Shown here: piece after piece, positions 25,203 to 33,546 of the stretch
Position numbering within the stretch: the first letter of the stretch is position 1
Layout of the letters: every line of letters starts with the position of its first letter
Origin: an uncultured Prevotellaceae bacterium
GTDB taxonomy: Bacteria; Bacteroidota; Bacteroidia; Bacteroidales; Bacteroidaceae
Length of the DNA stretch: 36,068 bases
Assembly (NCBI GenBank): GCA_946411565.1
Contig: CAMKEM010000029.1
Location: forward strand, 1-36,068
Reading direction: 5' to 3'
The notes under the pieces: model-generated
The model's input: the letters and a program-made list of their open reading frames with translations, nothing else
Told to the model about the DNA's origin: nothing
Databases searched by the model: none
Made by a program: the position numbers and the translations under genes

Positions 25203-26294
25203 TTATCTTCTGTGCCATTTCACCCATCCAAGCACTGGATAATGGTCGGAAAGATTGCATTTTTTATCCACACGGAAACAATATGGCTCAAGATCGTCGG
25301 TACACATCACGTTGTCAATTCTGACATACATTCCGTTTCTGTGATAGGTAAATCCCGGACCTTTTGCCGTAGATATATAGCAATCCGTAAGGTCTTTAGC
25401 AATGGTTCTACGAGCATAGCTCAGAGGAATGTCGTTAAAGTCGCCACAAACTATCATGGAGCGCCCTTTGTGCATCCTAATGAAGCTCGCCACAGCCTCT
25501 GCCTGCGGAGCCCTAATAGCCGCAGCAGCACCAAGTTTTTTGAGTATAAACTTGGATTCTGATTTTATCTCGCCACGTCCCATGTCGCCCTTTACCATCT
25601 CACCAAACTGGCTTTTCTCCTCTTTCGAGAAAGCATTGGTTTCAAGGTGATTATTAATCACTATAAGTTCCTTACCATTGACATCAAGAAAGAAAGCCGC
25701 ACTAAGATTTCCCTTAGACTCATATTTCAGTATCTCGTGTTTCTTCACAGGATACCTACTGAATATCATCAACGTAGTGCCACTTTTCACGCCACAAGTG
25801 TCAAAATATGGCATCTTAGGCTTTATTATTGAGTCTATATCATTTTGCAAAGGCTTTGTGTACGGAGCCTCCTGAAGACATACGATATGGCAATCCTCAT
25901 TAGCTATGTACTGAAGCATTTCCCTACGTATCTCCTCCTTAGGTACCTCCGATGTATTCTCTGGCTGACTGCCAAATCCCCATATGTTGAAAGTCAGCAC
26001 TTTCAATGCTCCTAAAGGCACCTCTCCACTTGCATGGACAGGGAAAAACTGCATTACAGGGACATACGCAATCACGAAACCGAGGAAAGGTATGAGCAAA
26101 TGTTTCTTGCTTATAAACATCCACAAAACAACCATTCCGAAATTCGCCAAAACAAATAGCGGAAACGCATAGCCTGCCGTCGCCATAATAGGCCACGAGC
26201 GTGGGTCAAGCAAATCGGCAAACCCCGTCACCAACATCGCTAAGATGATGACGAGGTTTGCGGAAATAGCCATATTTAGAATGAATTTCTTCAA
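25203..26294 (-). CDS. Membrane-anchored EEP-fold phosphodiesterase/nuclease-like protein
   Basis: Endonuclease/exonuclease/phosphatase-fold protein of 363 residues (or 356). Three hydrophobic segments at about 8-28, 38-58 and 66-85 anchor it; the catalytic domain follows with LKVLTFNIWGFG, the metal-binding Glu in VCLQEAPY, VIVCGDFNDIPLS and a C-terminal NLSDHYPVLGWV, so the active site is intact. The natural substrate (nucleic acid, phospholipid or inositol phosphate) cannot be told. The start is uncertain: the listed 26294 codon is TTG (TTG AAG AAA TTC), and an ATG at 26273 gives MAISANLVII. The GTAAAGT word repeat abuts the TTG. It is last in an operon with rhomboid and a barrel-like protein. 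Confidence 0.9.
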   Translation of the reverse strand: MKKFILNMAISANLVIILAMLVTGFADLLDPRSWPIMATAGYAFPLFVLANFGMVVLWMFISKKHLLIPFLGFVIAYVPVMQFFPVHASGEVPLGALKVLTFNIWGFGSQPENTSEVPKEEIRREMLQYIANEDCHIVCLQEAPYTKPLQNDIDSIIKPKMPYFDTCGVKSGTTLMIFSRYPVKKHEILKYESKGNLSAAFFLDVNGKELIVINNHLETNAFSKEEKSQFGEMVKGDMGRGEIKSESKFILKKLGAAAAIRAPQAEAVASFIRMHKGRSMIVCGDFNDIPLSYARRTIAKDLTDCYISTAKGPGFTYHRNGMYVRIDNVMCTDDLEPYCFRVDKKCNLSDHYPVLGWVKWHRR

Positions 26295-26325
26295 TACTTT
26301 ACACTTTACGCCTTACACTTTACTC
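26294..26325. repeat. ACTTTACACTTTACGC word repeat between rhomboid and EEP genes
   Basis: Three degenerate copies of ACTTTAC/ACACTTTAC fill the 30 nt between the two coding regions and touch the proposed TTG start. It is the complement of the word found at 6333-6387. Confidence 0.7.
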
Positions 26326-27287
26326 TAATTCCTACTTGCATCAAAGAGTTTCTTCTTCTCTTCTGCAGAAAGACTGGCATAGCCAGAACGACGTATCTTA
26401 TCAAGAATGGCATCTATCTCTGCCTCATCACGCTTCTTCTGGGCATTATAATCCCAGTCTGCCTGATGAGTAGATGTAGAGCGGAAATGCGGATCCTTGT
26501 TATAGCCACTATCTTCTCTATCCAAGTGGAACCACTTTCTGATCTTACCGAGGATTGTAGCCGACTTATCCTGGCTCTGTGAGCCTTGATATGAATCCCA
26601 CCCAGTGAATGAAGTCTGACGACTTGCAGACTTTCTCCAATGACGGATAAGGAAGAATCCGAACAGCATACCGCCAAGATGTGCCACATGAGCAATTCCA
26701 TCACCAGAATTAGACAACGCTAATGCAATCTCTATCCCTGCATATCCAATGACAAGCCATTTTGCCTTGATAGGGAACGGAAAAGGAATAATGAACATTC
26801 TTTCCTCTGGATATGTCATACCAAAAGCAAGAAGTATTCCATAGATACTTCCAGAAGCACCTACCGTAGTCATCATGTTCAACTGCCGCTGAAGCATTGT
26901 ATCTGGTGACATATTTGAGATCTCCAAGAACTGACTTATGCTTTCCGGAGCCGGAGATACGCCATAATAGACAAAGAATGTCTGCGAAATCTCCTGAAGT
27001 AATCCTGCACCAATTCCACACACAAGATAATAGATGATGAAACGCTTAGCTCCCCATGTACGCTCCATTACCGCTCCGAACATCCACAATGTGAACATAT
27101 TAAAGAACAGATGGGTAAAGCCACCATGCATGAACATATATGTCACCAACTGATAGAGGTGAAACTGGCTGGCTTGCCAATAATGAAGCCCGCACCAAGA
27201 CGAGATGCTTGGCACGATTACAGATGCTAAATATGCTATGCAGTTGATGATAAGCAACTGCTTGGTTATCGTAGGAATTGTCTGCAT
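26325..27287 (-). CDS. Rhomboid intramembrane serine protease
   Basis: Rhomboid protease of 320 residues with at least six membrane helices. Catalytic serine Ser145 is in GASG (143-146), catalytic His203 is in AHVAHLGGMLFG, and the helix-2 HLFFNMF motif contributes Asn63. The L1-like loop contains the usual WMFG...MERTWG. Residues 210-320 form a cytoplasmic charged tail without a clear domain, rich in S, R, D and K. It would cut transmembrane substrates. It follows a barrel-like exported protein gene after 9 nt and precedes an EEP-fold gene, forming an operon that other Bacteroidales also keep near housekeeping genes (recollection). Confidence 0.95.
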   Translation of the reverse strand: MQTIPTITKQLLIINCIAYLASVIVPSISSWCGLHYWQASQFHLYQLVTYMFMHGGFTHLFFNMFTLWMFGAVMERTWGAKRFIIYYLVCGIGAGLLQEISQTFFVYYGVSPAPESISQFLEISNMSPDTMLQRQLNMMTTVGASGSIYGILLAFGMTYPEERMFIIPFPFPIKAKWLVIGYAGIEIALALSNSGDGIAHVAHLGGMLFGFFLIRHWRKSASRQTSFTGWDSYQGSQSQDKSATILGKIRKWFHLDREDSGYNKDPHFRSTSTHQADWDYNAQKKRDEAEIDAILDKIRRSGYASLSAEEKKKLFDASRN

Positions 27288-27296
27288 TAAATATTA

Positions 27297-27902
27297 CTAA
27301 ATATAGAAGAATGCCGAGATACAGATATGTCCAGATATCGTATTACGGAACTTAAACTTATCAACATCAAAGCGATAGCTGGCACCTATACCACCACTAC
27401 CAATCTTGACGCCGACACGAGGCTCCATAAGACAAGCAATATGCCCAGCCCTATAACCTGAGCCCCAGAAATACTCCGCTCCAAGCTTAGCCTGGAACAT
27501 AAAGTATTTAGCAAACCACATTGTTGGGCGGAAGCCCAAACCAAAGCAATAACGGTCCAAATCATTCTTACCCTTGGAATTTTTACCCCAGGCATAGTTA
27601 AAATCCACGAAGAAATCCTTACCCACATCAAATCCGAGGAACTGATGATCTCCATCTATAATGCCATAATTGACATAGATGGCATCAATGTATTTATGAT
27701 AGTCGAAACTTGATGAATTTGAATTGCTATACTGAGGAGCCACCTCGGGAACCGTCATCACATAGTTCATAGTCTCAGTTACAGGAGCCTCTGCTTCCAA
27801 GCTCTCCAATTCCTCATCAGTCTCGTTTCCGTTAGTCAAATTATTATCTGCAAAAACAGTTGTAGTGCAGAATAACATTGCCCAAAATAATATCTTCTTC
27901 AT
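27297..27902 (-). CDS. Exported beta-barrel-like protein, unknown
   Basis: Protein of 201 residues with signal peptide MKKILFWAMLFCTTTVFA. An acidic and asparagine-rich linker runs to about residue 65; the remainder alternates polar and aromatic residues (FLGFDVGKDFFVDFNYAWG, GLGFRPTMWF, KLGAEYFWG, GIGASYRFDV) and ends ISAFFYI, an aromatic end as for outer-membrane barrels. It is probably a small outer-membrane protein; no family is recognised. It is the first gene of the rhomboid operon, driven by the promoter at 27995-28025. Confidence 0.75.
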   Translation of the reverse strand: MKKILFWAMLFCTTTVFADNNLTNGNETDEELESLEAEAPVTETMNYVMTVPEVAPQYSNSNSSSFDYHKYIDAIYVNYGIIDGDHQFLGFDVGKDFFVDFNYAWGKNSKGKNDLDRYCFGLGFRPTMWFAKYFMFQAKLGAEYFWGSGYRAGHIACLMEPRVGVKIGSGGIGASYRFDVDKFKFRNTISGHICISAFFYI

Positions 27903-27994
27903 TTATAAACCTACACTAATTCGTGACGTGCGCAACATTTGTTCGTAAATCCCGATGAATCACCGTTAAACCCTGGATACATCAAATTTGCGTG

Positions 27995-28025
27995 CAAAAT
28001 TAGTAAGAAATATCCAATCCACAAA
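27995..28025 (-). promoter_or_regulatory. Bacteroidetes-type promoter of the barrel-rhomboid-EEP operon
   Basis: Minus strand: TTTG (28022-28025), 19 nt, TAATTTTG (27995-28002). An 8-bp dyad AAATCTTT/AAAGATTT (28024-28031, 28040-28047) overlaps the upstream element and could be an operator, though short A/T dyads are easily found by chance. Confidence 0.7.
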
Positions 28026-28094
28026 ATCTTTATTGCTAAAAAGATTTAGAATCGCACAAAATAATGACATAGATAAGGACAAGAGTCTGCACAT

Positions 28095-28125
28095 AAAAAA
28101 GGGAGACCGATTCACATCAGCCTCC
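28095..28125 (-). terminator. Terminator of the 31-codon gene
   Basis: Minus strand: GGAGGCTGA, loop TGTGAA, TCGGTCTCC (9 bp with two G-T pairs), then CTTTTTT. It ends the short transcript starting near 28414. Confidence 0.85.
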
Positions 28126-28134
28126 TGAATACAA

Positions 28135-28170
28135 TACTAAAACCTAATTTTTTATACTACTAAAACCTAA
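28135..28170 (-). repeat. Two exact 13-bp direct repeats in a 3' untranslated region
   Basis: TACTAAAACCTAA at 28135-28147 and 28158-28170, spaced 23 nt centre to centre, between the stop of the 28202 peptide gene and its terminator. Confidence 0.8.
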
Positions 28171-28201
28171 CTCTATAATTCCATTACATTGTCAAGCGTT
28201 T

Positions 28202-28297
28202 TTAACGCAAATTGTTGCGAATGATAGATGCTATTCCGCATACAGTGGAAAGAGCCACCATGAGCAACATAAACAGTGTTGCAAAATCAATTGCCAT
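28202..28297 (-). CDS. 31-residue membrane peptide, unknown
   Basis: Start ATG at 28297, stop 28202-28204. The peptide MAIDFATLFMLLMVALSTVC continues GIASIIRNNLR: one hydrophobic segment of about 20 residues with an acidic residue before it and three arginines after it, so the positive end is probably cytoplasmic. Support for a real gene is a Bacteroidetes promoter at 28421-28452, a leader of about 117 nt, an intrinsic terminator at 28095-28125, and no other gene on that transcript. No family is recognised. It could be a small subunit of a membrane complex, a type I toxin, or a leader peptide in a small RNA. Confidence 0.65.
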   Translation of the reverse strand: MAIDFATLFMLLMVALSTVCGIASIIRNNLR

Positions 28298-28420
28298 ATT
28301 TTTTTATTTATCCTTTTTTATACCCAATCTGTTAAGATCAAGTTGTTATCCTTATTTGAATACAATCCTTTTTACCGCTCTTTTTCAAGAAGCTATTGCC
28401 TGTATTTCTTAATTCTGGTG

Positions 28421-28452
28421 CAAAGGTACTAATTGTGCTCGTACACAGCAAA
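28421..28452 (-). promoter_or_regulatory. Bacteroidetes-type promoter of the 31-codon gene
   Basis: Minus strand: TTTG (28449-28452), 20 nt, TACCTTTG (28421-28428). This is an exact match to TTTG-N20-TAnnTTTG, with transcription predicted from about 28414. Confidence 0.75.
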
Positions 28453-28627
28453 TCTTTATGCAACTTTATTCCATTTTTACCCATTCTTTTGACCTTAGTC
28501 AAGTTATTGATTTTAAGCAAGTAGCGAGTATTTTACCAAATGATAAACAAAAACGAAAAATATAAAAGTATATATTGTAAATGGCATAATTGAACATAAA
28601 AACCTATATGGTGACAAGTTCCCCAAA

Positions 28628-28833
28628 AAGCCTTGAAAAGGCGATATATTATAGGGTAGTGTGAAACGCTACCATACCAATGGGTATAACACACAAGCCC
28701 TGTAAGGGCGGCATAATTCCATGTCTATCAGCATAATATAAAATTATATCGCACCTACGGCGCTCTGGAAAATGAGTATCAATATCACGTGGGTTTACAC
28801 CCACGCCTATGTTATATCGCCTTTACAAGGCTA
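28628..28833. repeat. Multi-hairpin repeat element with terminal inverted repeats, about 206 bp
   Basis: Terminal arms 28628-28648 (…GCCTTGAAAAGGCGATATA) and 28813-28833 are reverse complements with about two mismatches. Inside are hairpins GGTAGTGTGAAACGCTACC, GCCCTGTAAGGGC, CACCTACGGCG and CGTGGGTTTACACCCACG. No open frame is convincing. It has the form of a non-autonomous palindromic element known from Bacteroidetes intergenic DNA; no transposase or RAYT gene is in the window. Confidence 0.8.
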
Positions 28834-28857
28834 TTTGCAGCCTCCCAAACAAAACAT

Positions 28858-28903
28858 AAAAAATGCCGCTTGAGCATTTCACAAGGAAACCACTCAAGCG
28901 GCA
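28858..28903 (-). terminator. Terminator of pckA
   Basis: Perfect 11-bp stem TGCCGCTTGAG / CTCAAGCGGCA with an 18-nt loop and TTTTTT on the minus strand, 78 nt after the pckA stop. ATTATCAATTATAAATTATC words lie between (28933-28968). Confidence 0.93.
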
Positions 28904-28980
28904 AATTATAATGTAATCAATAATCCTAACCGATAATTTTCAATTATCAATTATAAATTATCAATTAACTGAGAATCAGT

Positions 28981-30594
28981 TTAGAGCTTTGGACCAGCAG
29001 CAACGAGAGCCTTACCAGCCTCATTACCTGTGTACTTGCTGAAGTTCTTGATGAAACGAGCAGCGAGGTCCTTAGCCTTCTCCTCCCACTGTGAAGCATC
29101 AGCGTATGTATCACGTGGATCGAGGATAGCTGGGTTTACGTTTGGAAGAGCTGTAGGAACAACGAAGTCGAACATAGGGATCTTCTTTGTCTCAGCCTTG
29201 AGGATAGAACCATCGAGGATAGCGTCGATGATACCACGTGTATCAGGAATAGAGATACGCTTACCTGTACCGTTCCAACCTGTGTTTACGAGGTATGCCT
29301 TAGCACCAGACTTCTGCATCTTCTTAACGAGCTCCTGAGCGTACTTTGTTGGGTGAAGCTCAAGGAATGCCTGACCGAAGCAAGCAGAGAATGTTGGAGT
29401 TGGCTCTGTGATACCGCGCTCTGTACCAGCAAGCTTAGCTGTGAAACCAGAGAGGAAGTAGTACTGAGTCTGCTCAGGTGTAAGGATAGATACTGGAGGA
29501 AGTACACCGAATGCATCAGCAGAAAGGAAGATTACATTCTGTGCAGCAGGACCTGCAGACTTTCCGTTTACCTTCTTAACGATATTCTTGATGTGGTCAA
29601 TTGGATAAGACACACGTGTGTTCTCAGTAACTGACTTGTCGTTGAAGTCGATCTTACCGTTAGCATCAACAGTTACGTTCTCGAGGAGAGCGTTACGCTT
29701 GATAGCACCGTAGATGTCAGGCTCGTTCTCCTTAGAGAGGTTGATAACCTTTGCATAGCAACCACCCTCGAGGTTGAATACGCCCTCGTCATCCCATCCG
29801 TGCTCGTCGTCACCGATGAGGAGACGCTTTGGATCGGTAGAAAGAGTTGTCTTACCTGTACCAGAGAGACCGAAGAAGATAGCTGTGTTCTTACCCTCCA
29901 TGTCGGTGTTAGCTGAACAGTGCATAGAAGCGATACCCTGAAGTGGGAGGAAGTAGTTCTGCATAGAGAACATACCCTTCTTCATCTCACCGCCGTACCA
30001 TGTGTTGATGATAACCTGCTCACGGCTTGTTACGTTAAATGCAACACAAGTCTCAGAGTTAAGACCGAGCTCCTTGAAGTTCTCTACCTTTGCCTTAGAA
30101 GCGTTGTAGATTACGAAGTTTGGCTCGAAGTTAGCGAGCTCCTCTTCTGTTGGCTGGATGAACATGTTTGTTACGAAGTGAGCCTGCCAAGCAACCTCAA
30201 CAATGAAACGAACAGCAAGACGTGTAGCCTTGTTAGCACCACAGAAAGCATCAACTACATAAAGGTTCTTGTTGCAGAGCTCCTTAACAGCGAGATCCTT
30301 TACCTTAGCCCATACGTCCTCAGACATTGGGTGGTTGTCGTTCTTGTACTCGTCAGTTGTCCACCATACAGTGTCCTTAGAGTTCTTGTCCATTACGATG
30401 TACTTATCCTTAGGAGAACGACCTGTGTAGATACCTGTCATAACGTTTACAGCGTTAAGCTCAGTGTTCTGACCTACCTCGTAGCCCTGAAGGCCTGCCT
30501 TTGTCTCCTCTGCGAAGAGTACTTCGTAAGAAGGATTGTGAGCGATCACTGTAGAACCAGTGATGCCATACTGTGTCAAATCCAAATTTGCCAT
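28981..30594 (-). CDS. pckA: ATP-dependent phosphoenolpyruvate carboxykinase
   Basis: PEP carboxykinase of 537 residues. In anaerobic Bacteroidales it fixes CO2 onto PEP to make oxaloacetate on the way to succinate, gaining ATP. Motifs: [11 protein letters not shown] (substrate arginine, 58-68), the P-loop GLSGTGKT at 242-249, the metal and kinase-2 motif GDDEHGW at 261-267, and [12 protein letters not shown] just after. The start [13 protein letters not shown] at 30594 is preferred because the promoter -7 element (30671-30678) lies downstream of an in-frame codon at 30714, so the 40-residue extension could not be on the transcript. It is monocistronic, ended at 28858-28903. Confidence 0.98.
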   Translation of the reverse strand: MANLDLTQYGITGSTVIAHNPSYEVLFAEETKAGLQGYEVGQNTELNAVNVMTGIYTGRSPKDKYIVMDKNSKDTVWWTTDEYKNDNHPMSEDVWAKVKDLAVKELCNKNLYVVDAFCGANKATRLAVRFIVEVAWQAHFVTNMFIQPTEEELANFEPNFVIYNASKAKVENFKELGLNSETCVAFNVTSREQVIINTWYGGEMKKGMFSMQNYFLPLQGIASMHCSANTDMEGKNTAIFFGLSGTGKTTLSTDPKRLLIGDDEHGWDDEGVFNLEGGCYAKVINLSKENEPDIYGAIKRNALLENVTVDANGKIDFNDKSVTENTRVSYPIDHIKNIVKKVNGKSAGPAAQNVIFLSADAFGVLPPVSILTPEQTQYYFLSGFTAKLAGTERGITEPTPTFSACFGQAFLELHPTKYAQELVKKMQKSGAKAYLVNTGWNGTGKRISIPDTRGIIDAILDGSILKAETKKIPMFDFVVPTALPNVNPAILDPRDTYADASQWEEKAKDLAARFIKNFSKYTGNEAGKALVAAGPKL

Positions 30595-30670
30595 TTTTGT
30601 TATTCTATTATTTTTAATAAAAGTGATTAAACTTGTAAATACAGTCTTTTCTTTTTTCCCAAATTCGACG

Positions 30671-30701
30671 CAAAGGTACAAAAAAAATAATTCTTGGCAA
30701 A
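30671..30701 (-). promoter_or_regulatory. Bacteroidetes-type promoter of pckA
   Basis: Minus strand: TTTG (30698-30701), 19 nt, TACCTTTG (30671-30678). The leader to the ATG is about 70 nt. The upstream element is embedded in the terminator hairpin at 30680-30720. Confidence 0.8.
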
Positions 30702-30720
30702 AAGTTTTCGCCAAGAATTA
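30680..30720 (-). terminator. Terminator of the lipoprotein operon, overlapping the pckA promoter
   Basis: Minus strand: TAATTCTTGGC paired with GCCAAGAATTA (30710-30720 and 30688-30698, perfect 11 bp, 11-nt loop) followed by TTTTTTTT. It ends transcripts from the 30825 gene and contains the pckA -33 element. Confidence 0.8.
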
Positions 30721-30824
30721 ATATTTTCAACAATAATTTTTTCAATTATTAATGTTATCGCTAACAATTCGTTATTGTTTGCAACGTGCAGTTTGCAATT
30801 CCGTCAGCAAAAAGCCGTTTTTCC

Positions 30825-31832
30825 TTACATTTCAATTTGCTTGATCAAATCCTCAGTTCCGAGATGGCAAGCCTTCACTTTTCCGTTCTCGAAGATGTAG
30901 TTGTCTGGCACCTTCGTAGTTCCTATCGCCTTTACCACAGGCGAGTCCCACATAAGACCGTCACATACCGTTGACCAAGCCGTACTGTCGCTGCCTATTG
31001 ATCTCTTCGCATCTATCGCAGAAGCATCAATACATACTCCAAGAACCTTTGGCACTTGCTTGCCTTGAAACTTCATATCTTCTATCTTACGGGCAACGCG
31101 CCTTGAAATGCTCTGTCCTTCATAATTCCATGAAGACCAGACAAGAACAACGGTCTTACCCACACGATATTGCGAAGCAAGAACATCCTTTCCCTGAAGA
31201 TCCTTTGCGTTGAAAGCCGGAAGGATATCCCCAACCTGCAAAGGTACGTTTTCAAGTCCGACGGCAAGTCGCATAACCGAACTTTCCTTATCGGTATTCT
31301 TCTCTATCAGCTTTACGAGCTCTCGTGCTTTCTTCAGGTCAGGCTTTACCGTAACCACGAAATACTTTCTCAAAAGCCATCGGCTGATCACAGAAGACGG
31401 ATTGTCCTTTATGAACACCTCTGCCTGTTTCTTCATTCCATCAGGCGACTGCGAAGAGGTATTCTTTCGCCATTCGGTCATCCTCTCGTTTGCCTTCGTG
31501 CCTGTCACCTCAATATCCTTGATGTGAGAGGCATCTGCCTTCATATCAACGCTCTTGCCAGGTTCTACGAAGACTGGTATCTCCGAAAAGTTAGGCAACA
31601 CGATGACGATAGTGCCTTCTTCCTCGCAAGGAATCTCGTACGCGAAGCGACCTCCTTGTACCTTGATAGTATCAATTCCGCTTATTGCCCCATCGGGGCT
31701 ATACACATAGAACTCACCCTGATTCATCTTGAGGAATCGTCCTTCAAGACTGAAGTGGTGGCTATCTGTTCCGCAGGAAGCAAGGAGTACCAGCAGACTA
31801 CTCGCCAGTAAACTCCAAATCCTCGTCCGCAT
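30825..31832 (-). CDS. Thioredoxin-fold lipoprotein lacking the CxxC cysteines
   Basis: Lipoprotein of 335 residues with signal MRTRIWSLLASSLLVLLASC and modified Cys20. Residues about 26-115 are a DUF4369-like beta domain (FSLEGRFLKMNQGEFYVY); a helical linker follows, then a thioredoxin/AhpC-TSA-like domain from about 200 (LQVGDILPAFNAKDLQGKDV). Where TlpA proteins have W-x-x-x-C-x-x-C this one has VLVWSSWNYEG (Asn236 and Gly239 in the cysteine places), so it cannot act as a dithiol oxidoreductase there. It may be a structural or binding protein. The gene overlaps the upstream TPR lipoprotein gene by 35 nt in a different frame, so translation is probably coupled. Confidence 0.9.
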   Translation of the reverse strand: MRTRIWSLLASSLLVLLASCGTDSHHFSLEGRFLKMNQGEFYVYSPDGAISGIDTIKVQGGRFAYEIPCEEEGTIVIVLPNFSEIPVFVEPGKSVDMKADASHIKDIEVTGTKANERMTEWRKNTSSQSPDGMKKQAEVFIKDNPSSVISRWLLRKYFVVTVKPDLKKARELVKLIEKNTDKESSVMRLAVGLENVPLQVGDILPAFNAKDLQGKDVLASQYRVGKTVVLVWSSWNYEGQSISRRVARKIEDMKFQGKQVPKVLGVCIDASAIDAKRSIGSDSTAWSTVCDGLMWDSPVVKAIGTTKVPDNYIFENGKVKACHLGTEDLIKQIEM

Positions 31833-33477
31833 AAGCCTTCAGACTTGGGTCTTTCTGCAATGCCTCCTTCAGAAGGTCGGTTCCTGAGAACACACTACCC
31901 TCACGATAGCAACATACAGAGTGCAGATAACTTGTCATAGCATCAGGATTCTTGATTGCCTTGAATGTAGCACGGCCCTGTGAATAGTCGCCTGCCATGA
32001 TCTGAGCAAGACCTGCCATATTGTTATATACACCCTTATAGTCGGCTGCAGCCTGCTTGTAGTTACCCTTCACGAAGTTCACAGCACCCTGAACGCGGTT
32101 AATGTCATTAGAGCTACCAGCCTTTGACATATAAGCCTCAGCCTCCTTGAGGTTGCCGTTCTTAAGCTCAACGAGAGCAAGATTTGACTGACACTCACCA
32201 GCACGTGGGTTTACCTGAAGTGTTCTGTTCACCCATGCTCTAACCTCACCATCGTTGTTCTTTGAGAACTCGCAAGCAGCAACGTTGTTGAATGCACGAT
32301 AGTCGTTTGGATAGAGTTCTGTACACTTCTTATAGATAGCCTCCTTCTGATCCATGTTGTCGATAGTGCTTGCATAATAGAGAATCTCGTCAGCACTAAG
32401 TGACTGAGGATTAGAAGCATAATCAGCAGCAATCTCCTCATCGCTACGACCAACAGACTCATAGTTGATGATCATACGAGCACGACGAAGCTGTGGAAGA
32501 ATCTGCTTTGTAAGATCCTGGAAACCCATGCTGAGATGCTTGATCTGCTCCTCACGCTCCTCTGGATCCTTATACATATTCAGCACGCGTAGGATAAGCT
32601 CCTTATCCTGAATATTGCTGGCAGCAACGAGTTTCTGGAAGCCTTCCCAGTCCTCTGCTGTATATTCACCTGTAACGCTTGTTGCGAGGTTTGTCTTCTT
32701 CAACTGAGAATCAACATAGTCCTCAGATACGTTCTGACGCTTAACAGCAAGCTTTGTGTTGATATCCTGAGCACCATCCGGAGAAGCGTATGCCTTTACC
32801 TCGATATCACCAAGGTTATATCTCTTAGCATCAGCGTTGATGTTCTCAAGAAGCTTAACGAACTCCTGAATAGAGTTGTTCTTCAACTCACTCTGACGGA
32901 GAGTAGCCTGATTGATAAGGAACGTGATGCTTGCCTCCTGCTTTTCCTTACGGATACGCTGGAATGTGTCAGGAGCAATGATACCACCGCCCTGAATCAA
33001 AGCCTTCTTATAGAGACCTGCGGTAGCGATAACGCCAGTACCCACCTTCACGTCTGGCACATATACGAACTTCTTGCCGATATGAGCATTAAATGTGAGG
33101 TAGAGATCTGAACGATGCATGTCATCGCTATAGTCGAAAGCATCACGCATAGTGTAGTGACCACCAAGGAGATATGAGATTGACTGGTCGTTGCCCAGCA
33201 CCTTCTCACCCTGGAAAGTAACGCCCTCACCACGAACCACCTTTCCAGCAGCATTACGAAGCTCTGGAGTAACCGTGATAGTGGCCTTCTTGTGCATATA
33301 CTTCTCTGGGAAAGTACCATTGATGGTTACAGGAACCTGTGTACCCAGAAGCTCAAGAGGTTCTGGATCTACGTTAAAGTTATCGGCTGACAAAGGAGGA
33401 AGTTTCTTTGAGCACGAAGAAAGTGCCACTGCTCCAAGTGCAATGACAGATATTTTTCCAATGAGATTCTTTTTCAT
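31798..33477 (-). CDS. OmpA/TPR-like lipoprotein
   Basis: Lipoprotein of 559 residues with signal MKKNLIGKISVIALGAVALSSC and modified Cys22. The N-terminal half is beta-rich (PVTINGTFPEKYMHKKATITVTPEL). A central OmpA-like region follows (FLINQATLRQSELKN ... VKAYASPDGAQDINTKLAVKRQNV), with an Ala-Ser-Pro-Asp-Gly loop of the peptidoglycan-binding type. The C-terminal half has TPR-like helices (YPNDYRAFNNVAACEF, RAGECQSNLALVELKNGNLKEAEAYM). It probably links the outer membrane to peptidoglycan. It lies 69 nt after tRNA-Leu and may share its promoter. The final codons overlap the next lipoprotein gene. Confidence 0.9.
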   Translation of the reverse strand: MKKNLIGKISVIALGAVALSSCSKKLPPLSADNFNVDPEPLELLGTQVPVTINGTFPEKYMHKKATITVTPELRNAAGKVVRGEGVTFQGEKVLGNDQSISYLLGGHYTMRDAFDYSDDMHRSDLYLTFNAHIGKKFVYVPDVKVGTGVIATAGLYKKALIQGGGIIAPDTFQRIRKEKQEASITFLINQATLRQSELKNNSIQEFVKLLENINADAKRYNLGDIEVKAYASPDGAQDINTKLAVKRQNVSEDYVDSQLKKTNLATSVTGEYTAEDWEGFQKLVAASNIQDKELILRVLNMYKDPEEREEQIKHLSMGFQDLTKQILPQLRRARMIINYESVGRSDEEIAADYASNPQSLSADEILYYASTIDNMDQKEAIYKKCTELYPNDYRAFNNVAACEFSKNNDGEVRAWVNRTLQVNPRAGECQSNLALVELKNGNLKEAEAYMSKAGSSNDINRVQGAVNFVKGNYKQAAADYKGVYNNMAGLAQIMAGDYSQGRATFKAIKNPDAMTSYLHSVCCYREGSVFSGTDLLKEALQKDPSLKAYADEDLEFTGE

Positions 33478-33546
33478 TCTCTATTTATAAATAAGGTGTT
33501 GGTCTCCTGAATGTTTAGGATCAGGGATGATTTTATTAAAAATATG

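Noticed and set aside
28338..28520. 60-codon minus-strand frame
   Set aside because: It spans the promoter of the 31-codon gene, so it would not be fully transcribed, and its composition is not protein-like.
29920..30630. 236-codon open frame on the plus strand
   Set aside because: Antisense shadow of pckA with cysteine- and leucine-rich nonsense composition.
30595..30714. Longer pckA start at 30714, adding 40 residues
   Set aside because: The promoter -7 element and predicted transcription start lie inside this stretch, and family members begin near [10 protein letters not shown].
31170..31811. 213-codon open frame on the plus strand
   Set aside because: Antisense shadow of the thioredoxin-fold lipoprotein gene.
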